Positions 9,734 to 20,105 of a stretch of 64,000 nucleotides of DNA are shown here, piece by piece. Source of the DNA: Dryocosmus kuriphilus. Its lineage: Eukaryota; Arthropoda; Insecta; Hymenoptera; Cynipidae. The stretch is taken from assembly GCA_038277395.1 (NCBI GenBank), contig CM076196.1, positions 134,614,730 through 134,678,729 on the forward strand, in the 5' to 3' direction. Under the pieces are notes generated by a model. That model was not told the origin of the DNA. It saw only the letters and a program-made list of their open reading frames with translations, and ran no database searches. Positions within the stretch are counted from its first letter, which is position 1. Every line of letters starts with the position of its first letter. Position numbers and translations under genes: made by a program.

Positions 9734-10621
9734 TTACTTCCGAAAAAAATTGGGTATGAACTTCCTATACCAACTAGTCATTCCTATAATTCTCTGAACC
9801 TGTTTCACGTTTTTTGGCTTTGGAAAGTTAAGTATTGGTTTGATTTTGTCATCATCCACCTGTAAACCCTTTTCATTGACTCTAAAACCCAAGTACCTCA
9901 TTTCTGAACAGCCGAATTCGCATTTATCCGGGCTGATCGTTAATCTAGCTTGATTTAATTTATCTAATACGATTTTCAAATATTTTAGGTGATCCTCAAA
10001 ACTTTCCGTGACTATAATTATGTCGTCCAGATAACAGAAAACATTAGGCTTAAGGTCTGGGGTAATTATCTTATCCATAAGCCTTTGGAAAGTGGCTGGT
10101 GCATTTGTCAGCCCAAATGGCATCCTGTTAAACTCAAACATGCCCTTACCGGGTACTGTAAATGCTGTAATCGGTTTGGACTTTTCTTCCAAAGGAATTT
10201 GCAGATAAGCCATCTTCAAATCGATTTTTGAAATGAACTTTGCTGCTCTAAGGGTGTCTAAAATCTCTGTCATGAGTGGGATAGGATAAAGGTCCTTTTT
10301 GGTTATGTTATTAACCTTGCGAAAATCTAGGCAAAATCTATATTCTCCATTTGGTTTTTTAATCATAACGATCGGGTTCGACCAATCTGAATGGGAATTT
10401 CTTATTATACCTTGTTCTAACATTTTATCCACCTCCTTGCATATTTCCTGTCTTATTTTAGGGCTAACGTTGTAATATCGCTGTTTTATTGGGTTGTGTT
10501 CCTGAACATCAATCCTGTGTTCTGTTAAATGTGTTGCCCTGTGTTCTTTTCCCTGGTGAATTTTCATTTTATCCTCTAATAATTTTTTTAGTTGGGTTTG
10601 TTGACTGTCGTTCAGTTCCAC
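9734..10621 (-). CDS. pol: Pol: reverse transcriptase
   Basis: The 295-residue segment contains the RT fingers and palm. LDFRKVNNITKKD precedes the first catalytic aspartate region (SKIDLKMAYLQIPL). Then come FEFNRMPFGLTNAPATFQRL and the catalytic box FCYLDDIIIV. The thumb/connection start reads WYRKFIPNF. The frame is open upstream of the listed start to about 10745, overlapping the end of the protease frame. No ATG is needed, as it would be part of a Gag-Pol polyprotein. It ends early at a T7 homopolymer where the next frame takes over. Confidence 0.92.
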   Translation of the reverse strand: MELNDSQQTQLKKLLEDKMKIHQGKEHRATHLTEHRIDVQEHNPIKQRYYNVSPKIRQEICKEVDKMLEQGIIRNSHSDWSNPIVMIKKPNGEYRFCLDFRKVNNITKKDLYPIPLMTEILDTLRAAKFISKIDLKMAYLQIPLEEKSKPITAFTVPGKGMFEFNRMPFGLTNAPATFQRLMDKIITPDLKPNVFCYLDDIIIVTESFEDHLKYLKIVLDKLNQARLTISPDKCEFGCSEMRYLGFRVNEKGLQVDDDKIKPILNFPKPKNVKQVQRIIGMTSWYRKFIPNFFRK

Positions 10622-10712
10622 AATACCCTCACAAATTTCCGAAGAATGACTATTGTTTTCTTCAATTATTCCCGGACTATCACGAATATTATTTAACAGA
10701 ATTGCCCTATTC

Positions 10713-11651
10713 TTAAAATTTATCCAATGGTTTCTGTTTTTCTCTTTCTTCCACCTCCTTAACCTTTTCCGGTTCTTTGTTATTTTTATTGATCCTGCTA
10801 TCCTTTTTCCTATTATTATCCTGATCCTTGTTACTCCTAATTTTATCCGAATTCTTTTTCTTCCTTCTATCTCTAGTTCTAGGTGAGTCTTGGGTGTTTG
10901 TCTCGTCGTTAGTCTCTTGGGTAGGGATTTTTTCTAAAGGTTGGAATTTGTTGCTCGTGGGAATATTTATTATATTAGGGACATCCTCGTCAGGATCTGT
11001 TACAGGAATTTGGACTTTATTTATCTCTTGGGAAGGTTGTGGATCTATAGCTACTAGGGGGATTTCGCTATTTTCCCGATCTCGTGTCGCCTTGTCGTAT
11101 TCTCTATCGCTTTTGAGGTTAATCGTACCTCCGAACTTCGGTTTAAATTTGTCGGTTTTATTTACATCCTTATTTTCTAACTTATACCTACTATTTACAT
11201 TCGTCTTATTTCTAATTTCCTTTTCTTCCTTTCCCGGTTTAATTTCCTTTTCGGGTGCGTTCTCTTTAATTGGACGGGGTAATGCGTTTGGTTGTGTTTC
11301 CATTAAATAACGCGTGGGAGGGATACCTGGTAACCACCAAGTTTCTGTGTTGTAATCCAGGGTAATTTTTAGGCTTTTTAGCATATCTGTGCCTAGAATT
11401 CCTACTGAATTTAATTTTGGGACCAACCTGAAAAGTACGTGTTTTATTTCCTTCCCTATTAAAATTGGGATGACAACCTGTCCTATTATTTCGGCTTTCC
11501 CGCCGTCGGCGACCAATAGGCACTTAGAATCCGGTTTGAAGATGCTAAATTTTTCTTTTTTAATTTTTTCAATTAATTTCTCTCCTGCATAGGAGTGTGA
11601 GGCACCTGTATCTATTAAAATTCGAAATAAATCTTTTTCGAATTTTGTCAT
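10713..11651 (-). CDS. pol: Pol: aspartic protease plus basic linker
   Basis: The retroviral-type protease motif ILIDTGASHSYAG lies near residues 11-23. The flap and ILGTDMLKSL lie further on. The last 180 residues are a lysine/asparagine-rich linker of unknown role. The frame stays open upstream of the first ATG and overlaps the last codons of gag in the -1 frame, which fits -1 frameshifting for Gag-Pol. Near 10740 it passes out of frame with RT. Confidence 0.85.
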   Translation of the reverse strand: MTKFEKDLFRILIDTGASHSYAGEKLIEKIKKEKFSIFKPDSKCLLVADGGKAEIIGQVVIPILIGKEIKHVLFRLVPKLNSVGILGTDMLKSLKITLDYNTETWWLPGIPPTRYLMETQPNALPRPIKENAPEKEIKPGKEEKEIRNKTNVNSRYKLENKDVNKTDKFKPKFGGTINLKSDREYDKATRDRENSEIPLVAIDPQPSQEINKVQIPVTDPDEDVPNIINIPTSNKFQPLEKIPTQETNDETNTQDSPRTRDRRKKKNSDKIRSNKDQDNNRKKDSRINKNNKEPEKVKEVEEREKQKPLDKF

Positions 11652-11737
11652 TAGATGAAAACGTGTTTCTGTGATTTCATCTTTATCCGAACTTAAATAT
11701 TCTGGCGTTCCGATATTAGGTGTTATTTTATTTTCGC

Positions 11738-13816
11738 CTAATATCCGCCCTGGTAGTTTCCCTGGTTATATAAATAATAAGGACATTCTCTTTTAAAATG
11801 ACCTGGTATTTTACAATAAAAACAACTCGAATCGTTATTTTCTTTCTTGTTTTCTGAATTCGAGTTTTTTCCCGAACTATCATCTGTTTTATTTTTCCTG
11901 TTTCCGTTATTTCCCGGATTTTGGGGTTTATTTCCAAAATTTGGTTTCTGGGGGTTTTGGTTTTTATTTTCCCCTCCCGGATTTTCTTCTTTTTCGCTTG
12001 GGAATTCTATCATGGGATTATTTTGTTTTTGATTCCCTCCCAATGACATTTGGTTAAACATTGGGAACATTTGATTGTAATTTGGGAATCTTGGTTGGAA
12101 TCCTGGTGGGATTCTAGGTCTGAAATTGGGTCTTAGGTTCTGTTGAAATTGAGGTTGGAATGGTAAGAAAGGAAATCCGAATGGTGGGTATGGGTATCGC
12201 TTTTTAAAAGGCTTTTTACCTTGATTATTGAAATTTCTCCCGTTATTACTTTCCTTTTTATCCTCTTTATCGGGTTCCGAATTATTCTTGTCCTTGTTTT
12301 CCTTTTGTTCCCTTTTTTCCTCTATTTTAGGTTCTGTTATTTGTAACACTTGACCTCTAATTTTCGATTTAACTAATTCTGTTTCCCATTCCTTTCCCAG
12401 CTCTTCGAGTTCATCAAATGTCTGAAAATCGTTTCTCTTTATGTACATTTTATATTCTATCCGGAGGTTTTCGTATGTTCGGCGCAATTCCCATTCTAAA
12501 CTTTTTCTGGGGTATAGCTTGGTAAATAATTTTCTGATTTCCGTTAAATAAGAATGAATATCCTGAGTTCTTTTTTGGTTACAAAACTTTATTTTTTGTC
12601 TAATTTCCTCTGAGAATTTTTCGTCAATGTATGTGCTTTTGAAATCATCAAAAAAGTCGGATAAATTTCTCCACGAATTTTTATTAATTGAGAACCAGTC
12701 CCGTGCATCCTCAATTAATACCGCGTCTAAATTTTCTAGTATGTCGCGGTCATGTATTTTGTACCCCCTTTTAAATCGTCTTAAATCTTCCAGGAAGCTG
12801 GCTGGGCTATCCTCTTTATTATTTCTAAATTTGACCGGCCAATTTGTCATTATTTGGAATGGTGTTTGTACCATTCCAAATGGGAAATATGTCGCTTGAA
12901 CTGTTTCGTTGTTTCTATATTCTGGTTCGTATTCACTTTCCGAATTATATTGGGTGTGTGACCGTCTTCCAGATCTTTCCCTAGCTACTGATGACCCACG
13001 GTATCTGTTTCGGTTAGAATTTAAATTATCCCACTCGTCGTCGCTGGAGTCAAATTCGTAAATTTTAGGGTCAGTTTCTTTTTCCCTTCTTTTCATTGAC
13101 GTTTTGTTTATTACACTCTTAGTGGTTTCCCTAGGTCTTTCTTCAAGGTCAAACTGAACTGAGTACCTACTGCGTGGTTCGTTTCGTTTATCTATAGGTG
13201 TTTTTTCTGGTTTTGTTCTATCTAACGTTTCTTTTGTAAATGAACTATGGGCCTGTGGGTTTAAATTATGTTTACGAATTTTTAATTGTTCCCTTTTTTC
13301 TTTTAAAAATCTTTCTTTTTGTTTATTCATAAACTCGTTATATTCCGCGCTGTTTAGGAGTTCGTCTGTCTCTAATAAAAATTGCGTGTTGTTTTCTAAG
13401 AATGAGTCAATTTCAAATGTTTTATTGTTAATCGTCCCTAAGATTTCTCGATCCTCTGTTAAGTTTGCTTGTTGCCTGGGTAAATTTAGTGTTGGTAAAT
13501 CTGTAGGGTCCCAAGCTAGTGACGCATAAGGGTTAATTATTTTACTTGGTTCTTTGTTTGTAATTTCCAAGTCCCTACCCGATTTTCCCATTCTTGTTGT
13601 TTCGTTATTATTCTTACGGAAACTCCTACCTCGTCCCACGGATCGGTTTATTATTTTGGGACTTGTACCTGTATTTGATGTTCTGTTTATTCCAGAGTCC
13701 GGAGTTGGAAGTGCTATAGCTCCTTCCAAGTCCAGACTCTCTTGATCGGTTTGAATTTCCGTTTGTTTGTTCATTTTGTTTTTATTTATTTTTAAATTCC
13801 CTGATCTGAGTTTCAT
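11738..13816 (-). CDS. gag: Gag polyprotein
   Basis: This 692-residue frame begins MKLRSGNLKINKNKMNKQ. The first 300 residues are polar and basic with an RG/RE-rich stretch. Residues 330-480 match the Ty3/gypsy capsid region (DARDWFSINKNSWRNLSDFF, RTQDIHSYLTEIRKLF). A proline/asparagine-rich linker follows, then one CCHC zinc knuckle near the C-terminus (CFYCKIPGHFKREC, spacing C-x2-C-x4-H-x4-C). It is longer than most insect gypsy Gags, mainly from the N-terminal extension. The ATG follows a 1.35-kb leader. Confidence 0.9.
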   Translation of the reverse strand: MKLRSGNLKINKNKMNKQTEIQTDQESLDLEGAIALPTPDSGINRTSNTGTSPKIINRSVGRGRSFRKNNNETTRMGKSGRDLEITNKEPSKIINPYASLAWDPTDLPTLNLPRQQANLTEDREILGTINNKTFEIDSFLENNTQFLLETDELLNSAEYNEFMNKQKERFLKEKREQLKIRKHNLNPQAHSSFTKETLDRTKPEKTPIDKRNEPRSRYSVQFDLEERPRETTKSVINKTSMKRREKETDPKIYEFDSSDDEWDNLNSNRNRYRGSSVARERSGRRSHTQYNSESEYEPEYRNNETVQATYFPFGMVQTPFQIMTNWPVKFRNNKEDSPASFLEDLRRFKRGYKIHDRDILENLDAVLIEDARDWFSINKNSWRNLSDFFDDFKSTYIDEKFSEEIRQKIKFCNQKRTQDIHSYLTEIRKLFTKLYPRKSLEWELRRTYENLRIEYKMYIKRNDFQTFDELEELGKEWETELVKSKIRGQVLQITEPKIEEKREQKENKDKNNSEPDKEDKKESNNGRNFNNQGKKPFKKRYPYPPFGFPFLPFQPQFQQNLRPNFRPRIPPGFQPRFPNYNQMFPMFNQMSLGGNQKQNNPMIEFPSEKEENPGGENKNQNPQKPNFGNKPQNPGNNGNRKNKTDDSSGKNSNSENKKENNDSSCFYCKIPGHFKRECPYYLYNQGNYQGGY

Positions 13817-15164
13817 TAATACAGATGGGATAATCGTTAAAAATCTTATTTTTCTTCCCTTTGTAGTATCTACGGTTGTTTGGGCTGTACAGCCGTCGAT
13901 ACTACATTAATCTGTCATTTAAATGTTTTGGGGACACCCTATATATATATATGTACGGCTCCTTATTGCTATAGTATATATACCATTTCTATAATACGAT
14001 GTCCGTTTCTTATTTGGACATCCTATATGATATTCCTTTTAACCTGTTGGCTTCGTATTTGCCAATTCTCCTTTTGGGTTTCTTAATTTACCTTAAATTT
14101 TATTTCTTATATTTCCGATAATCATATTAATCCATGTGATCCGAAAATTTGTTTATTTTTGCTGTAAGTAGCCTGGTTTGTAAAGTACAGCGCGTGACCT
14201 TTGCGCGCTCAGTACTCGCGACCTCGCGGACAGCCCGCCGTCCGGGAGTTACCCTCTGCCGTACCGCGGTCTGTATTTCGTGCGTACACTGCACCCCCCC
14301 CGTCACGCAACTAGTCACTTTGTGACGTATGATGGCTTATAACAAGCACTCACAATGAAAATTTTACTTTCTTATATTCCAATTCCTTTTCGCTAAAATT
14401 TCTTAAATTCGAAGTTAAATTCTAGACTGGCATTTTACTTATATTTCCAGTCTCTTTGAGTTCGAAAATCGTATTTATTTTAGTCCTAACCAACTTTGTT
14501 TTGCTTATACTAAGCTTGACCTTGTATTGCCCAATTAAATGTTTGGTGTGAATTTTATCTTTCTGTAGGTTTCCCAAGTTATTTCGATTCCATTTTCTAA
14601 TTATATTCTTTCTTGAAACGATTTCAAAATTTTATACTTTTTTAAATTTAATTGTTTTCCAAAATTTTGTTTTCTTATGACACTTTTTCTTTATTCTATT
14701 CTAGGTTGTGAGTTTTTTCTTTAATTTTCTTTTCTTTTGAATTTAAATTTTCAAATTAAATATTTCCTTTTTTACTTTTATTTAAACTTTATTCTCACAC
14801 TAACTATTTTCCTGACACATTTTTTTTTTTCAAGATTTTACTACTGTTAATTTTTTCAATTTTAATAATTTTCTGACTTGGTTTCTCTATATTTTCACCT
14901 TAGTACACTGTCACTTTCTTAAACGGCATGGTACGAACCCGAAATATGGCACAATAATATCAATAACATAATCAAATCAATAATATTCTTAAAACTATTA
15001 CATAATATGCATGAAAAATGTTACAATTTTATTACCGAATGGCACAGGTGGGAGACATGTGGCACGCAAGTTTGGAGTTGGATGTCGGGTCCTGGAGTTT
15101 TATTTTGTGTTCCCACAATCTCGGCTGGATAAGGGGGAAAATTAGGGAATTTTTGGGATTTTTT
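13817..15164 (-). other. 5' leader of the Ty3/gypsy element
   Basis: No gene is supported. A GC-rich patch at about 14180-14310 stands out in otherwise AT-rich sequence and could be a structured packaging or regulatory region. This is inference from composition and position only. Confidence 0.4.
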
Positions 15165-15176
15165 CGTTGGGCGCCA
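15165..15176 (-). promoter_or_regulatory. Primer-binding site
   Basis: In element orientation TGGCGCCCAACG begins two bases after the 5' LTR end (CTCTACA CC). TGG at this position complements the CCA end of a primer tRNA. I did not assign the tRNA. Confidence 0.75.
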
Positions 15177-15178
15177 GG

Positions 15179-15988
15179 TGTAGAGCATGAAGGATCTCAC
15201 CGGGAAGGGATAAGGAGAAGAACGCCAAGATTGGGGTGAAGACACAATAAAACGAATGGAATTGGCGAGAGTCAATATAATGTATTGTTACTTACAATCC
15301 CGGTAAGAAGCTTCCAATTAAACTGAATTAGAATGCGGACGAAAAATTTCAAAAACGGAATTAGTTAGGAATTCAAAACGTTTTAAATTCATCGATATTT
15401 GTATTGATCGAGATTAGATTGGATGCATTTTTAGTTAAACGAATTGTTCCAGATTAAAATGTTCACAGTTAATCCTTCATGGAGAGAATTAAATTGAGTA
15501 CAACTTTTGAGGTTGACTCATGACATTAAATAGGATTAGATTGATTTCAGTTTCTTCCGTTGTCAAAGAATTAAAATGTGTTCAAACTTTCGCACACATT
15601 AAACAGAACTAAAGTGAGGCGCAATCCTTTTCCACTAATAGGAATTAAAACGCATATTTCAAAAACGGAATTGATTAGGTATTCAAAAAGTTTGAAATTC
15701 GACAATATATTTGTTCGCACATTAATCAAATTCAATTCACACCTTCTTACCGGGATCACAATGAAAAAGGGCGCAAGAGCCAACCGCAGGTTCGAAGTTA
15801 TCTGGATACGGCGTTACAGAGATTAAAGCCAGACGAGACTGATTGCTCCACCGGAGCTTGCAACAAGACTGACTTGACCGCACGAGAAACGAGAGCCGCC
15901 GACGGCCACACGGGATCCTTCGTGGATTCCCGGGCGGGCTCGGCAAAGGGTCTCGTCGCTCGGGCAGCCACGCCATCTCTATGTTATA
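15179..15988 (-). repeat. Long terminal repeat (5' LTR in element orientation), MITE-interrupted
   Basis: Matches 6210-6561 over its full length apart from the 456-bp insertion at 15299-15754 and its 2-bp duplication. The first 120 bp and last 230 bp align with few differences. Confidence 0.92.
15299..15754. mobile_element. 456-bp MITE with CCCGGTAAGAAG termini, copy 1
   Basis: The ends are CCCGGTAAGAAG and CTTCTTACCGGG. Comparison with the left LTR gives the empty site directly and shows an AT duplicated on both sides. There is no transposase, so it is non-autonomous. A second copy at 62722-63175 is nearly identical and is flanked by TA. Confidence 0.92.
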
Positions 15989-15989
15989 C

Positions 15990-16414
15990 CATAAAGGCAT
16001 AATTTTGATTGAATATCTGCCTCACGGGGAGACCATCAACGCGGCAAGATGCGGTGAGACGCTGAAAAAATTGAAAAGGGCGATTCAGAATAAAAGGAGG
16101 GGCATGCTGACGAAGGGAGTCTGCCTGCTACATGACAATGCCAAATCTTACACGGCCAACGCCACGAAGCAACTCCTGGACTCTTTTGGATGGGATGTTT
16201 TGAACCACCCCCCGTATTCTCCTGACCTGGCTCCTTCAGATTTCCATCTCTTCACTTCCCTGGGGTGCGTTCCAGGCGACCACCCGGGTGACTTAGTGGG
16301 TGAACTAAGAAAGTGGGCGGAGTTTACTAAGGTGAAGAAGAAGGGGTACGGTAGAATGAACGGCTTCAGGTGTATCATCAGATGTATATTCGAGTGTTTG
16401 CCGCGTAATGTTTG
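15990..16414 (+). pseudogene. Mariner transposase, C-terminal half
   Basis: The sequence continues the N-terminal half after the Ty3/gypsy insertion. It runs through GIILIEYLPHGETINAARC to the second catalytic aspartate in LLHDNAKSYTANA and the third in YSPDLAPSDFHLF. Asp-to-Asp spacing is 34 residues, the mariner DD34D signature. After SDFHLF the frame departs from the usual mariner C-terminus (SLGCVPGDHPGD) and looks frame-shifted. Confidence 0.88.
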
Positions 16415-16430
16415 AGGCTATGTTGTACAA

Positions 16431-17133
16431 AAATTTCTAAAAGAAAATGCAGGAGCAAGGAAAGAAGGTCTTATTTGCTAGTATAATATCAAAGCAGTTG
16501 TCGCTACAAACAATGATGTGTTCAAAAATTATACAAAGCGATGATGACTATGTCGAAAAATAACTTAAATATGTACAAGTGTAACCAACTATGTTTTTGT
16601 TTTAATAAATTTTTTTTGAAGCCTACATAAATTGAGTACACTTACTTTCTGGACATGGTAAAGAAGATTCCGCCCTTAGTTGAAATTGTAACGAGTTTTT
16701 TTGTTTACGACGAATGGTGTTTCCGACACCTCTCCAGGTTTCCATGAATAAAATCCATTTTTTTGACTCAAAAGAAGATTTTGCATCAATGGTATGATTC
16801 CACACTTTCTTATGAAAAATTCGATATGAGAATTATTTTGAAAATTATAATTTATAGTAGTTATGGCGAAGCGAAAGAAAGCGGCTCATGCCTGCTATAT
16901 TATACACTGGAGCGCAGATGGACTTAATAGAAATAGAGCGCCAAACCCATGGAGTTAATACCCCCTACACTTTGGGAGCACATACATAACTTCCAAAGGG
17001 TGTAACATGCCTTGCTCATACTTCAAGGAATAATCAATAGTGTCAAGATATAAGTGGGAATTGAGTTTCAAAGTTTTTTTATAATCAATTATAGAAATAG
17101 TGATGTCTTTTCGTCGTCCTAAAAAGCTTTGAA
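16431..17133. other. 3' part of the mariner-containing element, no gene seen
   Basis: AT-rich sequence between the transposase remnant and the right inverted repeat. The short frames do not look coding and I recognise nothing. Confidence 0.4.
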
Positions 17134-17173
17134 AATGTCACTTAACACTATTAGGACTTCCACCCCTCACGTG

Positions 17174-18009
17174 TTAATCCTAACACAAATTCCAGAGATC
17201 CTAGACTCAATAAGAGAGCACGTGATAGCCTAAACGAGATAATACCAGAGACTGATGGCGACGACGAGACTGACTTTGACGAAGACATTATACCATGCTC
17301 TCAAAATAAAAAAATAAAAAGCCTAAACAGTCAGAAACAACAAATACAGATGAATAGACGTAGGTAGAAAGAAAAGCGGGAAGAGATGCAGAAGAAAAGA
17401 CGATGAGAAACTAAAAATGAAGTTCGAAAAAGAAAGGGCTGATGTATTAATGAAGATGGCCAAAGTTGGGGAGCATGAGCTGAAAAAGAGATTAAAGTGA
17501 AAAAGATGAAAATAAGTACCGAGCTTGCGAAGCAGGCGAGGTTAAGGAGAGCAAAAAAAAGCAGGAGCAATACTGGGAAAAAGTGTGCGAGGACGAAAAA
17601 AGAGCAAAAGCTCAAAATCAGCAAAAAAAAGGCTTTACAGGAGATAAAGAAAATACAGAAAATGCGAAGCAAGATGAGTGGAGACACATCAGAAATAAAA
17701 GTACAAGGTAAAGTAAAATTAAACGTATATACAACTGGTTTTTTAAAACTTTTCATCACACAAAATAAAACATGATTTAAAATTATTCTTTTCCTTTTTT
17801 CAGAAGTTCAAAGTTGTGCCAAGAACACAGTGATTCAGCATGGATCGAATTTGCAGTCGAGCCATATGAAAGACGCAGTATCTCACGGCACCGCTGGGAT
17901 TGCAGGTCCATCCCGAGTTACGGACGTTCCAGTAATTTCTACAGATGACGGAACTGCGGAGACATCGATGGATACGGAAGGTGCTCAACTTTCAGCAGAT
18001 GAAATTTAG
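17174..18009 (+). pseudogene. 3' part of the interrupted unidentified gene
   Basis: Right after the inverted repeat the sequence reads NPNTNSRDPRLNKRARDSLN and an acidic stretch (DGDDETDFDEDI). A long E/K/Q-rich helix follows, with at least two stops (near 17366 and 17402) and frame changes. GTAAAG at 17708 is a plausible donor and TTTTTTCAG near 17802 a plausible acceptor. The last exon encodes EVQSCAKNTVIQHGSNLQSS and ends ...QLSADEI at a stop at 18009. Composition and position make this the continuation of the 4637-5114 exons. Confidence 0.4.
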
Positions 18010-18290
18010 CCTCTTTTATCATAAAAATTGGTGAAAGTGACGATTATATCCACAAATTTGACACAAATGGATGAAAGCTAACATTTAAAATTGTACCGCC
18101 CGGGGAAAACAATCCTGTCCTTTGTTTAGAATTAGCATTTTTAGAGTTATATAATTATATAATCTCTTGATGCGAAGCAACACATTTAGTAGGCATAGTG
18201 TTCGGGTCAGATGGTTTCGGGAAGGGAGTTGCTTGGAAACCTTTTTTACCACTAAAGGATTTATATTTTGAAGATCTATGGAAATTGGTA
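18010..18290. other. Intergenic sequence left of the Penelope element
   Basis: Short AT-rich sequence. A frame containing FGKGVAWKPFLPLKDLYF reads into the Penelope repeat at 18291 but I do not recognise it. It may be flanking or captured sequence at the 5' truncation point. Confidence 0.3.
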
Positions 18291-18868
18291 GGGTCACCTT
18301 TATCTAGCGTTATCTCAGACTTGGTAATGGAGGAACTTGAACAAAATGTTTTTAAAAAACTTGATTATGATTGTCTCTTCTTTTCCGATATGTTGATGAC
18401 ATCCTTACTTGTGTTCCTGAAAACAAAATTAACGACTTACTTAACTCTTTCAATACCTATCATCCGAAATTAAAATTGACTATCGAAATAGAAATTGACC
18501 AAAAAATTAACTTTTTAGACACTACAATCATCCATGAAAATTACTCCCTAGTAACAAACTGGTTCCAAAAACCTACTAACTCTGGCAGATACGTTAACTT
18601 CCATTCTAACATTGCTATAAAAGACAAAATCTCTGTAATATATAATTTAGTTGATAGGGCTATAAAGTTATCTGACCCAAAATTTTTTAATGCTAACTTA
18701 TCCATTGTTTCAAACATTTTAAAAAGTAATAATTTTCTTGAAACCTTCTATGAGAAATACATTAACAAGAGATTTAAAAAAGTTATAAACAATACCTCTT
18801 ATAACACTAATGCTTCCACATCCTTTGATGAATGCAATAGTATGTTCTTCCTTATTCAAAAGAATTAG
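18291..18868 (+). pseudogene. Penelope RT, 3' half (upstream copy)
   Basis: Starts in SPLSSVISDLVMEELEQNVF and shifts frame at TTTTCCGATATG. It then reads RYVDDILTCVPENKINDLLN (the catalytic aspartates), NFLDTTIIHENYSLVTNWFQ and SGRYVNFHSN. It is a truncated duplicate of 21660-22247. Confidence 0.88.
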
Positions 18869-18875
18869 AAAATTT

Positions 18876-19150
18876 ATATCACAACGTTTTCAAGGAATAC
18901 AACATTAGGGTTGTATTTGCGTATCACAAAGATTCGTTCAGATGTTTCACGAAGAACAAGGACATAACTCCTTTTGATATGAGAACTCATGTTATCTATT
19001 CTATCCCTTGTCAGTGTGGCTCTGTGTATGTTGGCCAAACTCAAAGGTACTTAAAAACCAGAATTAAGGAACACATCAATGATTGTAAAAAAAAAAAAAA
19101 AAAAAGATTCTCGTAGCACAGCCTTAGTAACACACGCACATGAAGAAGAC
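18876..19150 (+). pseudogene. Penelope GIY-YIG endonuclease (upstream copy)
   Basis: Reads RTHVIYSIPCQCGSVYVGQT then LKTRIKEHINDC, the GIY-YIG nuclease start with its linker cysteines. A run of 19 A near 19088-19106 breaks the frame before the remaining helix (THAHEEDHIFDF). Confidence 0.8.
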
Positions 19151-20039
19151 CATATTTTTGATTTTAAAAATACAAAAATACTCAGTTATGAACAAAATTA
19201 CAAAAAAAAGGAATTTTAAGGAGATGTTCCTCATTGTTAAAAACAAAACTCAGTAAATAAAAGATCTGATGTTGAATATTTTAATAAAATTTACCATAGT
19301 TTAATATTATCTACACATTAATGAAATTCTGTAACTACAATTATAAGTTAGCCATGATATTATCTTTTATTCATAATTTTTTCAATAACTGTTATGTTGT
19401 TACAATATTACTTTTTCGTCGAACAATTTGAAACTCTGTCTCAACGCCGCCATCTTATGTCTCTTCTAAATAGATAGCATATACATTCAGTGCCATAGTA
19501 CTCTTCTTCCTTTTAAATATACACATACCTAGTCTTTTATACTTAACATGAACTTCATTGATGTTATTTTATGCTCCAACTTTATAAAAAATATTTATTA
19601 CGTTTTTTATAAAATAAATGCAATATAATTTTAAGTCATTATAATTTTCTCCTTTATCTAATTTAAATCTAACACACCGACGCCATATTATGCCTTTTGT
19701 AAATAGGTAGTATATATTGAACAATGTACTCTTCGTTCCTTCCAAATGGCAAATAGACGCGTGCCTAACATCCTGCACTTTATATCTGTCCGTCCCTAAT
19801 TACTTTAAAAAATGGAAAAAATGCCTATCCGTCTAAAAAAAACTACATCTTCTTTCGAGACAAAGGCTATAAACACTTGAAACATTATATGTTTTTCTAA
19901 AACATCTTAACTCCTTCATACACACTGTCTTCGAATCTTCTGGTAAGTTAGGTTATGTGTATATCTATCTTTTATGTATATCTCACTGCTTCTATTTTTT
20001 GTAACCCTTTTATAATCTTTCCTCTAGCCAATTGATGTG

Positions 20040-20105
20040 ACTTCGTAAAATATTTCACCTGAGGAGGCCCCTCTTCGAGGAGCGAAAGCTCGTGCTTTAT
20101 GTAAT
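20040..20105 (+). ncRNA. Hammerhead-ribozyme-like motif, upstream copy
   Basis: CTGAGGA (20059-20065) matches the CUGANGA core. It is followed by a stem GCCCCTC/GAGGAGC closed by TTC, then GAAA (20084-20087). AGC-TCGT-GCT can form a minimal stem III ending in TTTA. Hammerheads are known in Penelope pseudo-LTRs. The stem II junction has one extra G, and activity is unproven. Confidence 0.45.

Larger units (their letters stand above)
6210..15988 (-). mobile_element. Ty3/gypsy LTR retrotransposon, near full length
   Basis: LTRs of about 352 bp lie at 6210-6561 and 15179-15988 (the latter enlarged by a 456-bp MITE). The target duplication is CCAT (or ACCAT), at 6205-6209 and just after 15988. 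On the minus strand the order is LTR, primer-binding site, gag, protease, RT, RNase H-integrase, an extra zinc-finger ORF, polypurine tract, LTR. RT before integrase places it in Ty3/gypsy. The long frames are largely free of stops, so insertion looks recent relative to its neighbours. It interrupts the mariner transposase. Confidence 0.93.
5115..17173 (+). mobile_element. Mariner-containing TIR element, split by a Ty3/gypsy insertion
   Basis: The left end CACATGAGGGGCGAAAGTCC and the right end (reverse complement CACGTGAGGGGTGGAAGTCC) form an inverted repeat of about 39 bp. Both continue TAATAGTGTTAAGTG. Between them lie the N-terminal (5583-6209) and C-terminal (15990-16414) halves of a mariner-family transposase. 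Removing the Ty3/gypsy element leaves about 2.3 kb, larger than a usual 1.3-kb mariner. The ends may therefore belong to a composite or a different host element. No TA duplication is obvious at these ends. Confidence 0.55.

Noticed and set aside
14127..14318. Short minus-strand frame in the GC-rich patch of the retrotransposon leader
   Set aside because: Position in the 5' leader and lack of any similarity suggest structured RNA or composition rather than a gene.
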